NCBI GenBank assembly: GCA_026168455.1 | Contig: CM047426.1 | Coordinates: forward strand, 59,604,896-59,668,895 | Length of the DNA: 64,000 bases | Source of the DNA: Theocolax elegans | Taxonomy: Eukaryota > Arthropoda > Insecta > Hymenoptera > Cerocephalidae | Direction of reading: 5' to 3' | Shown: positions 11,489 to 22,617 of the stretch, one piece after another | How the letters are laid out: the number at the start of each line of letters is the position of its first letter | How positions within the stretch are numbered: position 1 is the stretch's first letter | Program-made: the position numbers and the translations under genes | Notes under the pieces: generated by a model | The model's input: the letters and a program-made list of their open reading frames with translations, nothing else | Databases searched by the model: none | What the model was told of the DNA's origin: nothing

Positions 11489-13210
11489 ATGAATCAGAAG
11501 GGGAACCCAACCCCAAAGCAACAACAGGAGCTGGTTTACCCAAGCGGAAAACCAAAAGATAAAGAAGCAGAAAAAGATCAGAAAAGTAACAAGCGCGGCC
11601 TGTCGTCGTCCTCGGATGAGGAGTCGAAAGAGCCAAAAAGGGCAAAGCCCGCAATGGCAAAAAAGTAATAACGAAATCAGTATCTGAGTCTTCAAGCTCG
11701 TCGGAGTCGGAAGGCACAGAAGTAGAAACTGGCAAACAAGGCAGGAAAATTGAGGTCAAAAGCTTGATAGAGGTACCATGTATATGTTGGACCAGATAAA
11801 AATCGTTAAGAGACACTTAACGAAGAAAGATAGCGAAACGCACATGAGGCCTTAGACAATATGCACAGCCTAGTCTCTACACTTTTGGCAAAAGCAGCAT
11901 TTTTGGAAGGACAAGTTAAAGTCCTATCTGAACAAAGGCAAAAGGCAGTAAATCAGGGTAACGTCTCGTACGCGGACGTTACCAAGAAACTAGTTGCGCC
12001 GAAAGAGACGACTAGGGCTGTTGTAATAAAGAACCCGGCTATGCACAAGCTCATCATAAAGCCGAAAAGAGCAGACAAGTTTAGAAACGAGGAGGAAATA
12101 AAATCCAAGTTTCAAGCCGAATTCCGACCACGAGCAGAAAAGGCCCAGATCAGAAGCCTCAGGACAATTAACAAAGGTCTAATTATCGAGACGGAAAATG
12201 AGGAGTCTTTACAAAAGATTCTAAACAAACCGTCCTGAAGGAGACCTTTGAAATGCATAGACCAACGAAACAGAAGCCGAGGATGATCATTTATGATCTT
12301 CCTAAAAATCTAACGAGAAAGAATCAGTATCTGAGTCTTCAAGCTCGTCGGAGTCGGAAGGCACGGAAGTAGAAACTGGCAAACAAAGCAGGAAAATTGA
12401 GGTCAAAAGCTTGATAGAGGTACCAATGTATGTTGGACCAGATAAAAATCGTTAAGAGACACTTAACGAAGAAAGATAGCGAAAACGCACATGAGGCCTT
12501 AGACAATATGCACAGCCTAGTCTCTACACTTTGGCAAAAGCAGCATTTTTGGAAGGACAAGTTAAAGTCCTATCTGAACAAAGGCAAAAGGCAGTAAATC
12601 AGGGTAACGTCTCGTACGCAGACGTTACCAAGAAACTAGTTGCGCCGAAAGAGACGACTAGGGCTGTTGTAATAAAGAATCCGGCTATGCACAAGCTCAT
12701 CATAAGCCGAAAAGAGCAGACAAGTTTAGAAACGAAGAGGAAATAAAATCCAAGTTTCAAGCCGAATTCCGACCACGAGCAGAAAGGCCAGATCAGAAGC
12801 CTCAGGACAATTAACAAAGGTCATAAGAGAGATAATAGTCGAGCAAAACGTTTGCTCGGCTGACGAGGCGGAAAGAGAAATCACCGCCGAAATTCAAAAC
12901 AGGAAAGAGGGATACGAGCAGGACCAACTGGGTTATCGAGGTAACCCCAAAAATTAGAACTAGGTTGTTGCAAAGAAGGAGGATCTTTGTAGATACCAAT
13001 CGTGGAAGGTGCAGGACTTTGTACTAGTCCCAGGTGCTTTAAGTTGCCAGGATTCGGTCACATCAGCAAAGTCGCAATAACGACGTACATTGCTCGCACT
13101 GCGCCGAAAAAGGTCACTCTTTTGACAATGTCCGAAAAAAAACAGGAAAATAAAAAGTGCATAAACTGCGTCAAGGCCAAAAGAAGTCGGACCATAATGT
13201 TCTCGACACT
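11489..13210 (+). pseudogene. ORF1 (Gag-like RNA-binding protein) of the nested LINE, frameshifted
   Basis: A likely start is the ATG at 11489 (MNQKGNPTPK), opening a Lys/Ser-rich charged N-terminus that hits a stop at 11667. Downstream pieces in changing frames include the helical segment AAFLEGQVKVLSEQRQKAVN and the ADVTKKLVAP stretch (11861-12238, repeated at 12531-12746). The end holds degenerate CCHC knuckles (about 13010-13180), of which GFGHISK and KKCINC can be read. This architecture, a coiled-coil or basic N-terminal part followed by three CCHC knuckles, is usual for R1-clade ORF1, which coats element RNA. Many breaks are at homopolymers. Confidence 0.7.
11674..12830 (+). repeat. 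Tandem duplication inside ORF1 (offset 647 bp)
   Basis: Sequence from about 11674 repeats from about 12321; TATCTGAGTCTTCAAGCTCG begins at 11681 and again at 12328. The second copy ends near 12822. The copies differ by several substitutions and several one-base homopolymer differences, so the duplication is probably genuine but not error-free. Confidence 0.85.
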
Positions 13211-13289
13211 AAATGTCCGTGCTATACAAAAGCACTAGAACGTCTAGTAAATAACACAGATTACGGGGAGCAATAAACCCTGTATTCTG

Positions 13290-16200
13290 ATAACACAACT
13301 TAATGCCAGACGAGCACAGCGGGTGGTACCCGAAATAAAGCAAAAAGCGTATGAAAAGGGAGTTCACGTAATTATGCTACAAGAACCATACACAAGAAAT
13401 AATAAAGTGACGGGATACGGTACGGGTGTAAGAATAGTCTCTTCTAAAGAAAATCCGTGGGCAGCCATAGCAATAACAGACCGAATGTGATAGCGATGCA
13501 AATAACTAACTTATGTACACCGCACTTCGCAATAGCAGAACTATCAGTACCATATAAAGTCTACCTAATTAGTGGATATTTCCAACTAAAAGATGATATT
13601 GAGATACATCTAAGATCGCTTCAGGAGATAGTAACGACTCTACGAGGAAAGAGCTTTATAATTGGTATTGACTCGAATGCAAGATCGCCACTATGGGGCC
13701 CTTTGGAAACGGATGCAAAAGGAGAGAAACTAGAAGAATTTATACTCCAGAATAACCTCAGAGTAATAAACGATCCCAATAGCATTGCAACAGTCGCAAA
13801 CGAAGTCGGAGAAGGCTATGTCGATGTAACTCTAACCTCACCAGATATGGCACAAAGAATACGAAACTGGAAAGTCCAAGAAAACTGGACATCAAGTGAC
13901 CATAGAGCAATAACATTTGAATTAGTGGAACAAGCTCAGGGAGGTAGATATAGGAAGCAAGAGTACATCAAAAGCTATATCACAAGCAAAGCGGACTGGG
14001 GATTGTTTATTAACACACTGAGAGAAAATTGGAAAGCCCAACCGTACCGACAGGATATTGGTTCAACAATCGCTGGCATTAAAGACATTATAAATGGGAT
14101 AAAAATAGCATGTGACAAAGCTATACCCACTAAGAACAAGACTAGTAGGAAAGTTCCATGGTGGAACGAGGACTTGACAAAGGCCAAAAAACACACAAAC
14201 AGGTTACGCAGACAATTCCAAAGGGAAAGAGATCCGGACACAAGAGAACGTGCAAAAATGACCTATAGACTGGCCAAGCGACAATATACAAGACTAATAG
14301 ACACAACCAAAAACCCAAAAATGGGAAGAATTTGTGACCAAACAAGGTAACGACAATCCATGGAGCTTACCATACAACTGGCAGCCAAAAAAGCTAGAGT
14401 TAAAGAAATCGCAAGTAACGTGAAGACAGACGATGGATACACTATGACCTGGAATGACACAGCAGAGCAAAATTCTTCATCAGCTCTTTCCAGACGATAA
14501 CCTGGAAACAGAAACGAGAGAACAGACAAAAGTAAGGCAACAAAATCAAAGATATACAGACGAATACAGCGAACCGAAAATTTTACAAGGCAGGAGATGG
14601 TGCAAGTCGTAAAGAAAATGAAATTAGGAAAAGCGCCAGGAATCGACTGTTTCGATCTGAAGATAATAAGAGTTGCTCTTACAGTAGTGGGTGAAGAACT
14701 GCTAAAGTTATATAATAACTGTCTAAAACTCGGTATATTTCCGAATACTTGGAAACAGGCAAAGTAATTACAATCAAAAAGGGAAGAGACAAAGATCCTG
14801 GTCTAATTAGCTCATATAGACCAATATGCCTGCTACCAGTTTTAGGAAAAATTCTGGAAGGTCTGATAATCAAAAAATTAGATCAAATCGTGGAACCACG
14901 TCTGTCTGACAAGCAATACGGTTTTAGAAAAGGCAGATCAACCGAAGATGCGATAGTGTACTTAAAGACCAAGGTGCGCAACTCAAGCTGTAGATATGTA
15001 CTCATAATGTTTTTGGACATTAAGGGTGCATTCGACAATGTATGGTGGCCGGGAGTACTAAAGAACCTGAGAGGCATGAACTGCCCCTGGAGACTGTACA
15101 ATATCGTTAGGGATTACCTCTGTAATAGGAAAGTAATAATAACCGAAGGTGGCAATTTTGCAAGCAAAAATGTGACAAAGGGATGCCCACAGGGATCCCT
15201 ACTAGGTCCAATCCTATGGAATGTCGTATTTGATGAAGTGCTTCACAAGTTAGACAGAGAAGGACATGAGACGATAGCCTATGCAGACGATCAAGCAATT
15301 ATAATCGAAGGAGACTCCCGTAAAGAACTGGAACGGAAAGGACAAATGGCCATAAATATAATAGAAGAATGGAGTAAAAGTGTCAAAATGAAACATGCCC
15401 CAGATAAATGCGCAATGTTACTAGCAAAGGGAACATTTCATCCTAAATGTTACCCACTAATCAGAATAAACGGGCAAAGAATTAAAAGGCAAGAACCGTT
15501 TAAATATCTGGGCGTCTCTTTTGGCAAAGGCCTTAGCGTACAAACGCATGTTACGGAGATCTCAAAGAAACCAGAGGAATTTTCGAAAGGCTGGCCTTCC
15601 TGGCAAGAGAGGAATGGGGCCTAGGCTATCGATCTCTAGATATAATATATAAGGGAGTGTTCATACCCATAATAACATATGCAGCAGCAGGATGGTACGG
15701 GCTCACAAATAATGTCCAGAAAAAGAAACTCATAATGTCGCAAAGATATGCCCTGATGAAAACCACAGGAGCGTACAGAACCATCTCGGGCCGAATCTAT
15801 TACAATGATTACAGGTCACCTACCGATTGACTTAGAGTGCGAAAGAAGAATCGGACTATATTGGATGAGAAAAGGAAAAGAATACCGATATAACAACTTT
15901 ACAGTACAATCGGAGGAAGGACTAGGCACGCGAAGAGAAAGAAAATTGATAATAGAAAGGCTAGACCAGGAGATAAGGAAAAGAATGGCAGTTGAGATGG
16001 GATAACACGATAAAAGGAAGACGCACATATGAGGTTTTACCTAGCATAGAAGAAAGGCTAGAGAAGTTTTTGGTTTAGACCGAGTAAATGGCTGATCCAA
16101 ATACTCAGTGGACATGGAAACTTCCAATCTTTCAGGAAAAGATTTAACTTTGTAGAGTCCGACCTATGCAGCTGTGGAGAGGCAGACACCCCCGAACACG

Positions 16201-16330
16201 CTCTATGGACATGTGTGAAGTACGAAACAATACGGCATAAACACGTACAGGATATGGAAGAAGCAGCTAGAAATACGAAAAGGATGATGACGACCAAAGA
16301 AGGCGTAGACAAATTAACCATGATGTGAAA
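13290..16330 (+). pseudogene. ORF2 of the nested LINE: endonuclease, reverse transcriptase, C-terminal knuckle
   Basis: The APE-type endonuclease spans about 13320-13920: VIMLQEPYTRN at its start, GIDSNARSPLWG near 13663, and the SSDHRAITFE box near 13892. RT follows at about 14600-15625, with SYRPICLLPVLGK, the fingers block GFRKGRSTEDA, FLDIKGAFDNV, the CPQGSLLGPILWN block and the catalytic box AYADDQAII (about 15278-15304). The C-terminal part has LSGHGNFQSF and the knuckle CSCG...H...C (about 16100-16215). These enzymes would nick target DNA and prime reverse transcription on it. Frameshifts near 14340, 14500, 14749 and 15625 and a stop near 16003 break the frame, but the active-site residues I can see are intact. 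Confidence 0.85.
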
Positions 16331-17122
16331 GACATTATGCTTGTAAAGATTGCTACCGAAGATCTAGAAAAAGACTTGGCTTTAACCGCGACAATAGCAG
16401 AAGTAGTAGGAACAGAGGAAGGACGAAGTGTGAGAGATAGAAGTAGGTACAGTTAATCTTCCTGAAATAGAAATAGGGTAGAGAGAAAGGAAAAGCATAA
16501 GTGAGCAGAGGGAGAAAGTGAAATGAGTGAAAGACGGAAGATAGTAGATAGGCAAAAATCGAAAGTCGCACTAATACATGTCGCACTAACAAAGGTAGTA
16601 GAACAGAGGTAATCAAGGTAGATAGAGATTTTGTACTAATTAACATAATGACTAACATTCCGTATAGGGAAAAAAGGGTTTTCGTAGAATGAAAGTTGAG
16701 CGAAAGGAAAGGATGAATGTAAAAGCTCAGAATGAAAGAAAGGGTGAGTGAGAGAATAGATAGGTGAATAGGAACTCCTTCTTGTAGGTTAGGCAAAAGC
16801 CAAAGAAGAGAGAAGAAAGAAGAGAGAAGAGAAGAAAGAAGAGAGAAGGGAAGAAAGAAGAGAAAGGAAAGGCAAGAGGTAAACCTCATAAACAGTTGGT
16901 CTTGCTCCCCTGAAAAAGCGCAAAAGTAACAAACAAAGAAACAAAGAAACAAAAATAAAAATAAAAAATAAACCGAAGCAATAAATAAGAACAACGAGTA
17001 AAGCATAATCGCAAGAGCAGAGAAAGGCTAAAGCGAACTCTTTATGTTCTGTAGTCCAAACAACCGTCACAGTCGAGGATAAGAAGAACAAGAAAGATAA
17101 GAATAAACGATGTGACATGAAC

Positions 17123-17188
17123 GACCGCCGGTATGCCAGAGGCGAGGTACGGCGGCAATGATCGATGCGTTAGGCATCGATCTAGCTC

Positions 17189-17253
<65 letters not shown>
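17123..17253 (+). other. 3' terminus of the nested LINE: two hairpins and a 63-T run
   Basis: The sequence just before the end folds into two stems: CCGCCG (about 17126) with CGGCGG (about 17151), and GATCGATGC with GCATCGATC around the 5-base loop GTTAG (17160-17182). Nine bases later a run of 63 T (17191-17253) leads straight into the target duplication. A plus-sense LINE ending in T rather than A is unusual. Confidence 0.65.
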
Positions 17254-17257
<4 letters not shown>

Positions 17258-17267
17258 ATTGCATACT
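17254..17267 (+). repeat. Target-site duplication, right copy (nested LINE)
   Basis: Second copy of the 14-bp direct repeat seen at 10837-10850. Its first T is also the last T of the LINE's terminal T run. Confidence 0.9.
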
Positions 17268-19752
17268 GGGGATCGATTTTAAGCGCAAAGTCAACATGAG
17301 GATAAATTATGAAAAGGATGCGTGGTGGACTTCCACAAGCATTACGCATCATGTTTATCCTCATGACGAAGACCCAAGCTACATACCAGCTCTAGCAATT
17401 ATCGGATGACTCAAAAGAGCTACCCCTTCACAAGAAAAAATTTTGCAGCAGCTTCTTGATGAAATGATTCCCGCAGCCCCCAAGACGTTAGGCACTACAA
17501 ACCTAACGGTCCACAGAATTGATACGCAAGGAGCCGAGCCCATTAGGCAGAGGAACCGCCGGTACTTGCCTAAAATATTACAAGCAGGATATGCGGAGGT
17601 CGATAGAATGCTACGTGAAGGCATCATCGAACCTTCCGATAGTCCATGGTGCAGCTGCCCCGTTATTGTCCCTAAAGGGAACGGTGCATATCGTTTCTGC
17701 ATTGACTATAGGCAAGTCAATGCAGTTTCTAAGAAAGTAGCTTTTCCCATGCAAAACATGGATGATATATTAGACCAATTACGAGAATGCCGATACATAA
17801 GCAAGCTAGACCTGTCCCAAGCTTATCATCAAGTCCCCCTAGCCCCCGAAAGCCGAGAAATAACAGCCTTTGCCCTCCCAGGAAAGGGTTTATTTCAATT
17901 CACCCGCGTACTCTACGGTCTAGCAAACGCACCGGCAATGTTCCAGAAAATAATGGACAATTTAATAAAGCCAGAGTGGGAACCGAATGTATTCGCTTAT
18001 TTAGATGATATAATCATCACAGCCAAAACCTTTGAGGAACACATTCGGTGGCTCAAAATAGTATTAGTAGCCCTTAAGAAAGCCAATTTGCAGCTAAACC
18101 GCGAAAAATCTGAATTTTGTTGCGCGGAGGTTACATACCTAGGTTATAAAGTTAACCAGGATGGCCTAAAAACAAACAATGACAAAATAAAGCCGATATT
18201 AGAATACCCAGCCCCTACTAATTTAAAGCAGCTACGGAGATTTACCGGATTAATTGGTTGGTATTCCCGATTTATCGACAAATTAGCAGACCACCGAGCA
18301 CCCATGAATTATCTTACAAGGAAAGATGTCAGATGGCACGTGCACAAAGAGCAGCAAGAAGCGTTCGAGAAGATGAAATTAGCCCTCACCCAAGCCCCTG
18401 TTTTAGCCCGACCCGATTTTTCCCTCCCATTTTCCCTCCAAACTGATGCCAGCGATTACGCAATAGCCGGAGTTCTCACGCAGGAGATAAACGGAGAGGA
18501 GCATCCGATATACTACGTGAGCAGAACCCTAAGCAAAGCTGAGCGGAACTACACCGTCAGGGAAAAGGAGTGCTTGGCCGTGTTATGGAGTGTAGACCGA
18601 CTCAAGGGTTATTTGCAAGGGGAAGAGTTCACGGTAGTAACGGATCACCACAGTCTTCTCTGGTTGCATAATATTAAGGATCCAACAGGGAGACTGGCCC
18701 GTTGGAATACCATTCTCCAAAATTATAATATAAAATTTGTGCACCGCAAAGGAGCGTTACACAAAGTGCCGGATGCATTATCTCGAGCATACGAGAACAC
18801 TGAAGCAGCAGCAGCCATATCAATAGACAGCAACGATCCCTGGTATCAGACAAAATTAATTGCAGTAGCCAAATTCCCCAATCAATACCCTGACCTAAGA
18901 ATAGAGAATAATCTATTATACGCCCACCGTCCCAATCTCCTAGTAGATCCCCTTGTACCCGACCTCGATGCCTGGAAGCTGATTTTACCCCAAAACGACC
19001 GACCAAGAGCCCTATACGAAGCCCACTATACGCCGCAAGCAGGCCATCTAGGCAATGACAAGACATATGCTAGATTGGCCACATATTATTACTGGCCAGG
19101 AATATATATGGATACATGCCAATATGCGAAAGCTTGTCAAGACTGCGAAGATCACAAAAGCAGCCAACAAGCTCCCGCCGGTCTTATGGAAGGCAGAAAC
19201 ATCAGTGCAACCTGGACAGTAGTCGCAGCAGACACTATGGGCCCAAAGCCACCATCGAAACAAGGCTTCAAATACATTATTGTATTTGAAGACCTATTCA
19301 CGAGATACGTGGAGATGAAGGCATTAAGAAGAGCTGATGCAAAGAGCGTATTACAAGCTTTCGACGAACTCGTAATAAATAGATGGGTATGTCCCAAATA
19401 CCTGATCACCGATAACGGAACAGAATTCGTTAATTGGATGGTCACAGAGAAGCTAGCATATTACGGGATTACGCAGTCTACAATCCCTCCATATTTCGCG
19501 CAAGCCAACCCTGTGGAACGGGTAAACAGAAATATAAAGCCAATGATCAACAGCTATTTAGCTGACCATCATAGAAATTGGGACACAGATCTAGGTGAAT
19601 TTTGTTTTGCACTAAACACAGTCGTGCACTCTTCCACCAAATATTCACCAGCATTCCTGAAATTTGGTAGGAACCCTATTCCCATAGCTCTGATCAAAAA
19701 GCACATTGAATCCCCAACTAAATTCCCGCCCCAGATACGCAGCAATGGATAG
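17254..19752 (+). pseudogene. Gypsy Pol: protease end, RT, RNase H, integrase
   Basis: The protease frame resumes at 17268 and continues to 17406, where a TGA (17407-17409) separates it from the 769-codon stretch ending at 19752. RT: CPVIVPKGNGAYRFCIDYR, SKLDLSQAYHQVPL and the catalytic FAYLDDII (17995-18018). RNase H: LQTDASDYAIAGVLTQ, YTVREKECLAVLW and VVTDHHSLLWL. Integrase: an HHCC zinc-binding region (HYTPQAGH ... CQDC, about 19021-19150) and a DDE core with Asp in AADTMG, Asp in TDNGTEF and Glu in NPVERVNR. This is the best-preserved coding part of the window. The proteins would copy the RNA and insert the DNA copy. At 19740 the frame shifts into the integrase C-terminal region. Confidence 0.9.
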
Positions 19753-20310
19753 AGCGATTGCATAGATTGCCAGCAATCTACGACCTAGTAAAAAAGCATA
19801 CCGAAATAGCCACAGCCAAGCAAGCACGGTATTATAGTAAAGGTCGTAGAGACATAGTACCAATTAGGAGATTTAGTTTGTTGCCGTAATCGTGTGCTAT
19901 CGTCAGCCGACGATAACTTCGCAGCTAAGCACGCACCCAAATATATAGGATCCGCAAAAATAATTCAAATATTCTCCCCTAGCATATATTTAGTGGAGGA
20001 TGAGAGCAGCAAACGACAAACTAAGGTTCACATTAGCGATCTTAAACGGTATGTCCCTCCTCGAAATGTAATTCCACCCCAATGTCCGCAAACGCAGCAG
20101 CAACAATTATCGCAAAGCATCCGAATCGCGAATCCAATTACCCAGTTACCCGTAAAAGAGGTCGTCCCAAGAAAATTATACCTGATATCTATATGTCCCC
20201 TAGCAGCCCACCCAAACGCCAACTTAAACCGCGGAAATAATCGAAGCTTAGCAGATAATGAATGGGATGGCAGCGATGAGTTAAATAGAGCAAATGCAAA
20301 AACAATATAA
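19740..20310 (+). pseudogene. Integrase C-terminal (GPY/F-like) region of the Gypsy element, frameshifted
   Basis: After the stop at 19750 the integrase tail continues in another frame (WIERLHRLPAIYDLV ... KQARYYSKGRRD, about 19742-19855). It then shifts again to SSADDNFAAKHAPKYIGSA, IYLVEDESSKR and VHISDLKRYV (19894-20060), the small beta-barrel domain that follows the catalytic core in Gypsy integrases. It ends at TAA 20308-20310. Two frameshifts make it non-functional. The ORF after this stop is in the same frame. Confidence 0.75.
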
Positions 20311-21321
20311 ATAAATCCTTGCAGAATAGATCGTACGAGCGGAACGGCCTCCGCATTACGCACAGGACGGGGCAGAGGCCGTGCCCAAATATTTGGCGAG
20401 CGCCGGCCGATTATTGGAGATCTGGAGCAAGTGCTCCAGAGATTGGCTCTACCCCAGAGTCCAATCAACCGACCGGCGGAAACCGCTAATGATAATAGCA
20501 GCAGCGGCAGCAGCGGTAGCAGCTCCGAGGCGGAGGAGATACCTCCGCACCCATCAACATGTCCAGGAACTCGGGACTGCATAAGAGGAGGGAGGCACCT
20601 CTGCGAGGACCCCTCCTGGCTAGCAGCAGCTACGACCCCAGCAGCAGCAACAACCTCCGCAGCCCCAATGTCCCTTATACCCTCCACTTCCCGTCTCGCA
20701 GCTACCCCAAAATCCCTTCGCCGCCCAAAAACAACATCTCCACCCGTCATCCGTCCGCCCTCTTTTTCCCCAGAATTCCCTCCACAACCAGTCCTTACCC
20801 ATCCCGTATACAACCCAGTCACCGGGTTGTATACTTACATCCATGTTCCGGTGACTGTTCCCCCTCCAATGCCCCTACTCCCCAATACCCAACACCTCCT
20901 ATCCTCCAACCTTCCCGCAGCATCCGAACCCTTCCCTCCGCCATCCCTACCCGAACAAACCGCAGCAGCCCCCGCAGCCAAACCCAAACCCTTGATGTCC
21001 CTAAAAATATCAAAACCCCAACCGCAGCCAATCCCAACCCTCCCAAACCCTATCCCAAATCTCCCGCCTTCCCGAGCATCCCCCAGGGAACAGCAGGTGG
21101 ACCCATCCTCCACCAGCTTCGTGCGTATGCCTCGACCGCCACCAACCACATGTTCAGCTGGGTGCTGGAACTGTGGCGGAAGAGGGCATAGTTGGCGGGC
21201 CTGCGTAAGCCCCGCCATTTTATTTTGCCGAAACTGTGGGATGAGAGGCTTCCACACTAAGGACTATCCGCGGTGCAGCGAACACTTCTGGGAGATGCAA
21301 CGGAAGCGCGGAAGACTATAG
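20311..21321 (+). CDS. Post-integrase ORF: Pro-rich protein with two C-terminal CCHC-like knuckles
   Basis: The frame is open from directly after the TAA at 20308 to the stop at 21319, with no ATG near its start, so readthrough or fusion to Pol is possible. The middle is very rich in Pro, Ser and Ala. The end carries CWNCGGRGHSWRAC (C-x2-C-x4-H-x4-C) and then CRNCGMRGFHTKDYPRC. Such paired knuckles are a nucleocapsid feature of insect Gypsy Gag proteins, yet here they sit after integrase, where an env or no ORF is expected. The upstream Gag has only a degenerate knuckle. It could be a relocated nucleocapsid or the tail of another element's gag. Confidence 0.55.
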   Translation: MNPCRIDRTSGTASALRTGRGRGRAQIFGERRPIIGDLEQVLQRLALPQSPINRPAETANDNSSSGSSGSSSEAEEIPPHPSTCPGTRDCIRGGRHLCEDPSWLAAATTPAAATTSAAPMSLIPSTSRLAATPKSLRRPKTTSPPVIRPPSFSPEFPPQPVLTHPVYNPVTGLYTYIHVPVTVPPPMPLLPNTQHLLSSNLPAASEPFPPPSLPEQTAAAPAAKPKPLMSLKISKPQPQPIPTLPNPIPNLPPSRASPREQQVDPSSTSFVRMPRPPPTTCSAGCWNCGGRGHSWRACVSPAILFCRNCGMRGFHTKDYPRCSEHFWEMQRKRGRL

Positions 21322-21710
21322 ATCTCCCTTCCTTCCCTTTCATCCCACCCATACGTAGCAGCAGCAGCAAGAGCAGAAATATATATTTTATTATTATTTT
21401 TTTTTAATAAATGATCAGCAAACCAAATTAACTTTGGTAATCATTTAATCCTACATTCTCTCTTCCTATTTACTTTTTACTAACAGCAGCTTAATGTACT
21501 AACAGTACTAACAAAACCCCAGCAGCCAAGAAATAATATGCACAAATTTCTTATTCATTACATTGTCTTAAGAGAAAAATATTTTAAATAATGAATAAGC
21601 AAGCAAAATAATGACGCAATAGCAGCAATATGGCAAAGAATCAGCAAGGCATGCACCAATCTTATAATTTAGTAGCAGCATAATATATATATATATATAT
21701 ACATATATAT
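21322..21710. other. 3' flank of the Gypsy element, no gene seen
   Basis: CAG-rich then AT-rich sequence with AATAAA near 21404 and a (TA)n tract at 21682-21712. It may include the element's 3' UTR or the start of an LTR, but no partner sequence was found on the 5' side. Confidence 0.4.
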
Positions 21711-22617
21711 ATGGGATATTCCACACGAAGAGGTCCGATCAAAATTTTAAAATGCTCCAAATTTTGGGTACACATTGCAAATGTTTTTCAGAATACAGAT
21801 AAAAATTTTTAGGTACTGGAATCTATTTGCTCAAAAGTTATTCTAACCTCAAAAAGTGGATTTTTCCAAGTTTTTTTCAACACCAGCTGGATTTACCACT
21901 ATTTAACTCAAAATCTATCAACTTTTCCTATAGAACATTATATGTAACATTCGTTGCTAATTGTGTCTCGAATTTATTCTTCTGGATTAGAATTTCTAAT
22001 TTCAAGGTGAATTTTATATAAACTACATGTCAATGTTCAACTTAAAAAAAGTGCAAGTGCGCCACAATTGATTTTTTTATCCAAAAGTCTAATAGAAAGC
22101 TTGGTGTAATACCTTTCAAATGGTCTGTAGCATTTTTATGGCCTCCAATTCTGTAAAAAGTTATGATAATTTAAAGAAAGAGAAAAAATTCACAAAAATT
22201 AAAATGGTGATTCCCATTTAAATTTAAAAAAAAATTCATGTTTTTTTAAATTATCATAACTTTTTACAGAATTGGAGGCCATAAAAATGCTACAGACCAT
22301 TTGAAAGGTATTACACCAAGCTTTCTATTAGACTTTTGGATAAAAAAATCAATTGTGGCGCACTTGCACTTTTTTCAAGTTGAACATTGACATGTAGTTT
22401 ATATAAAATTCACCTTGAAATTAGAAATTCTAACCCAGAAGAATAAATTCCAGACACAATTAGCAACGATTGTTACATATAATGTTCTATAGTGAAAGTT
22501 GATAGATTTTGAGTTAAATAGTGGTAAATCCAGCTGGGGTTGAAAAAAACTTGGAAAAATCCACTTTTTGAGGTTAGAATAACATTTGAGCAAATAGATT
22601 CCAGTACCTAAAAATTT
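21711..22617. repeat. Foldback copy of family F (arms F and F')
   Basis: Left arm 21711-22240 begins GGATATTCCACACGAAG and matches 5494-6010. The right arm, 22243-22617, is its inverse complement with scattered substitutions, truncated before the terminus and joined to an unrelated AT-rich block at 22618. ORFs on either strand are symmetric by-products. Confidence 0.75.

Larger units (their letters stand above)
10851..17253 (+). mobile_element. R1-clade LINE nested in the Gypsy protease, near full length (6.4 kb)
   Basis: The insert has a GC-rich 5' UTR (10851 to about 11488), an ORF1 with Gag-type knuckles, an ORF2 with apurinic endonuclease, RT and C-terminal knuckle, a purine-rich 3' UTR with two hairpins, and a terminal run of 63 T. 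A perfect 14-bp target duplication brackets it. Domain order and the C-terminal LCSCG...DTPEHALWTC knuckle place it in the R1 clade (R1/TRAS-like). ORFs are broken by frameshifts and a 647-bp internal tandem duplication. It is younger than its Gypsy host. Confidence 0.85.
8240..21400 (+). mobile_element. Decayed Gypsy (Metaviridae-like) LTR retrotransposon, split by a nested LINE
   Basis: In order: Gag (8274-10553), aspartic protease (about 10560-10850 and 17254 onward), RT, RNase H and integrase (to 19752), integrase C-terminal part (to 20310) and a proline-rich zinc-knuckle ORF (20311-21321). The order protease-RT-RNase H-integrase and the motifs place it in Gypsy. Removing the LINE at 10851-17253 leaves about 6.8 kb, normal for an internal Gypsy region. 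I could not find a pair of matching LTRs; limits are those of the coding part. Several stops and frameshifts make this copy inactive. Confidence 0.85.

Noticed and set aside
16353..17118. Minus-strand Phe/Leu/Ser-rich ORF resembling a membrane protein (217 codons)
   Set aside because: It is the complement of a purine-rich (GAAGAGAAAG) LINE 3' UTR; hydrophobicity follows from composition.
17158..17364. ORFs with poly-Phe or poly-Lys
   Set aside because: They span the 63-T run at the end of the nested LINE; only the protease residues after 17267 are real.
20028..21257. Gly/Val-rich minus-strand ORFs opposite the zinc-knuckle ORF
   Set aside because: Mirror of a Pro/Ser-rich coding stretch; no motif of their own.
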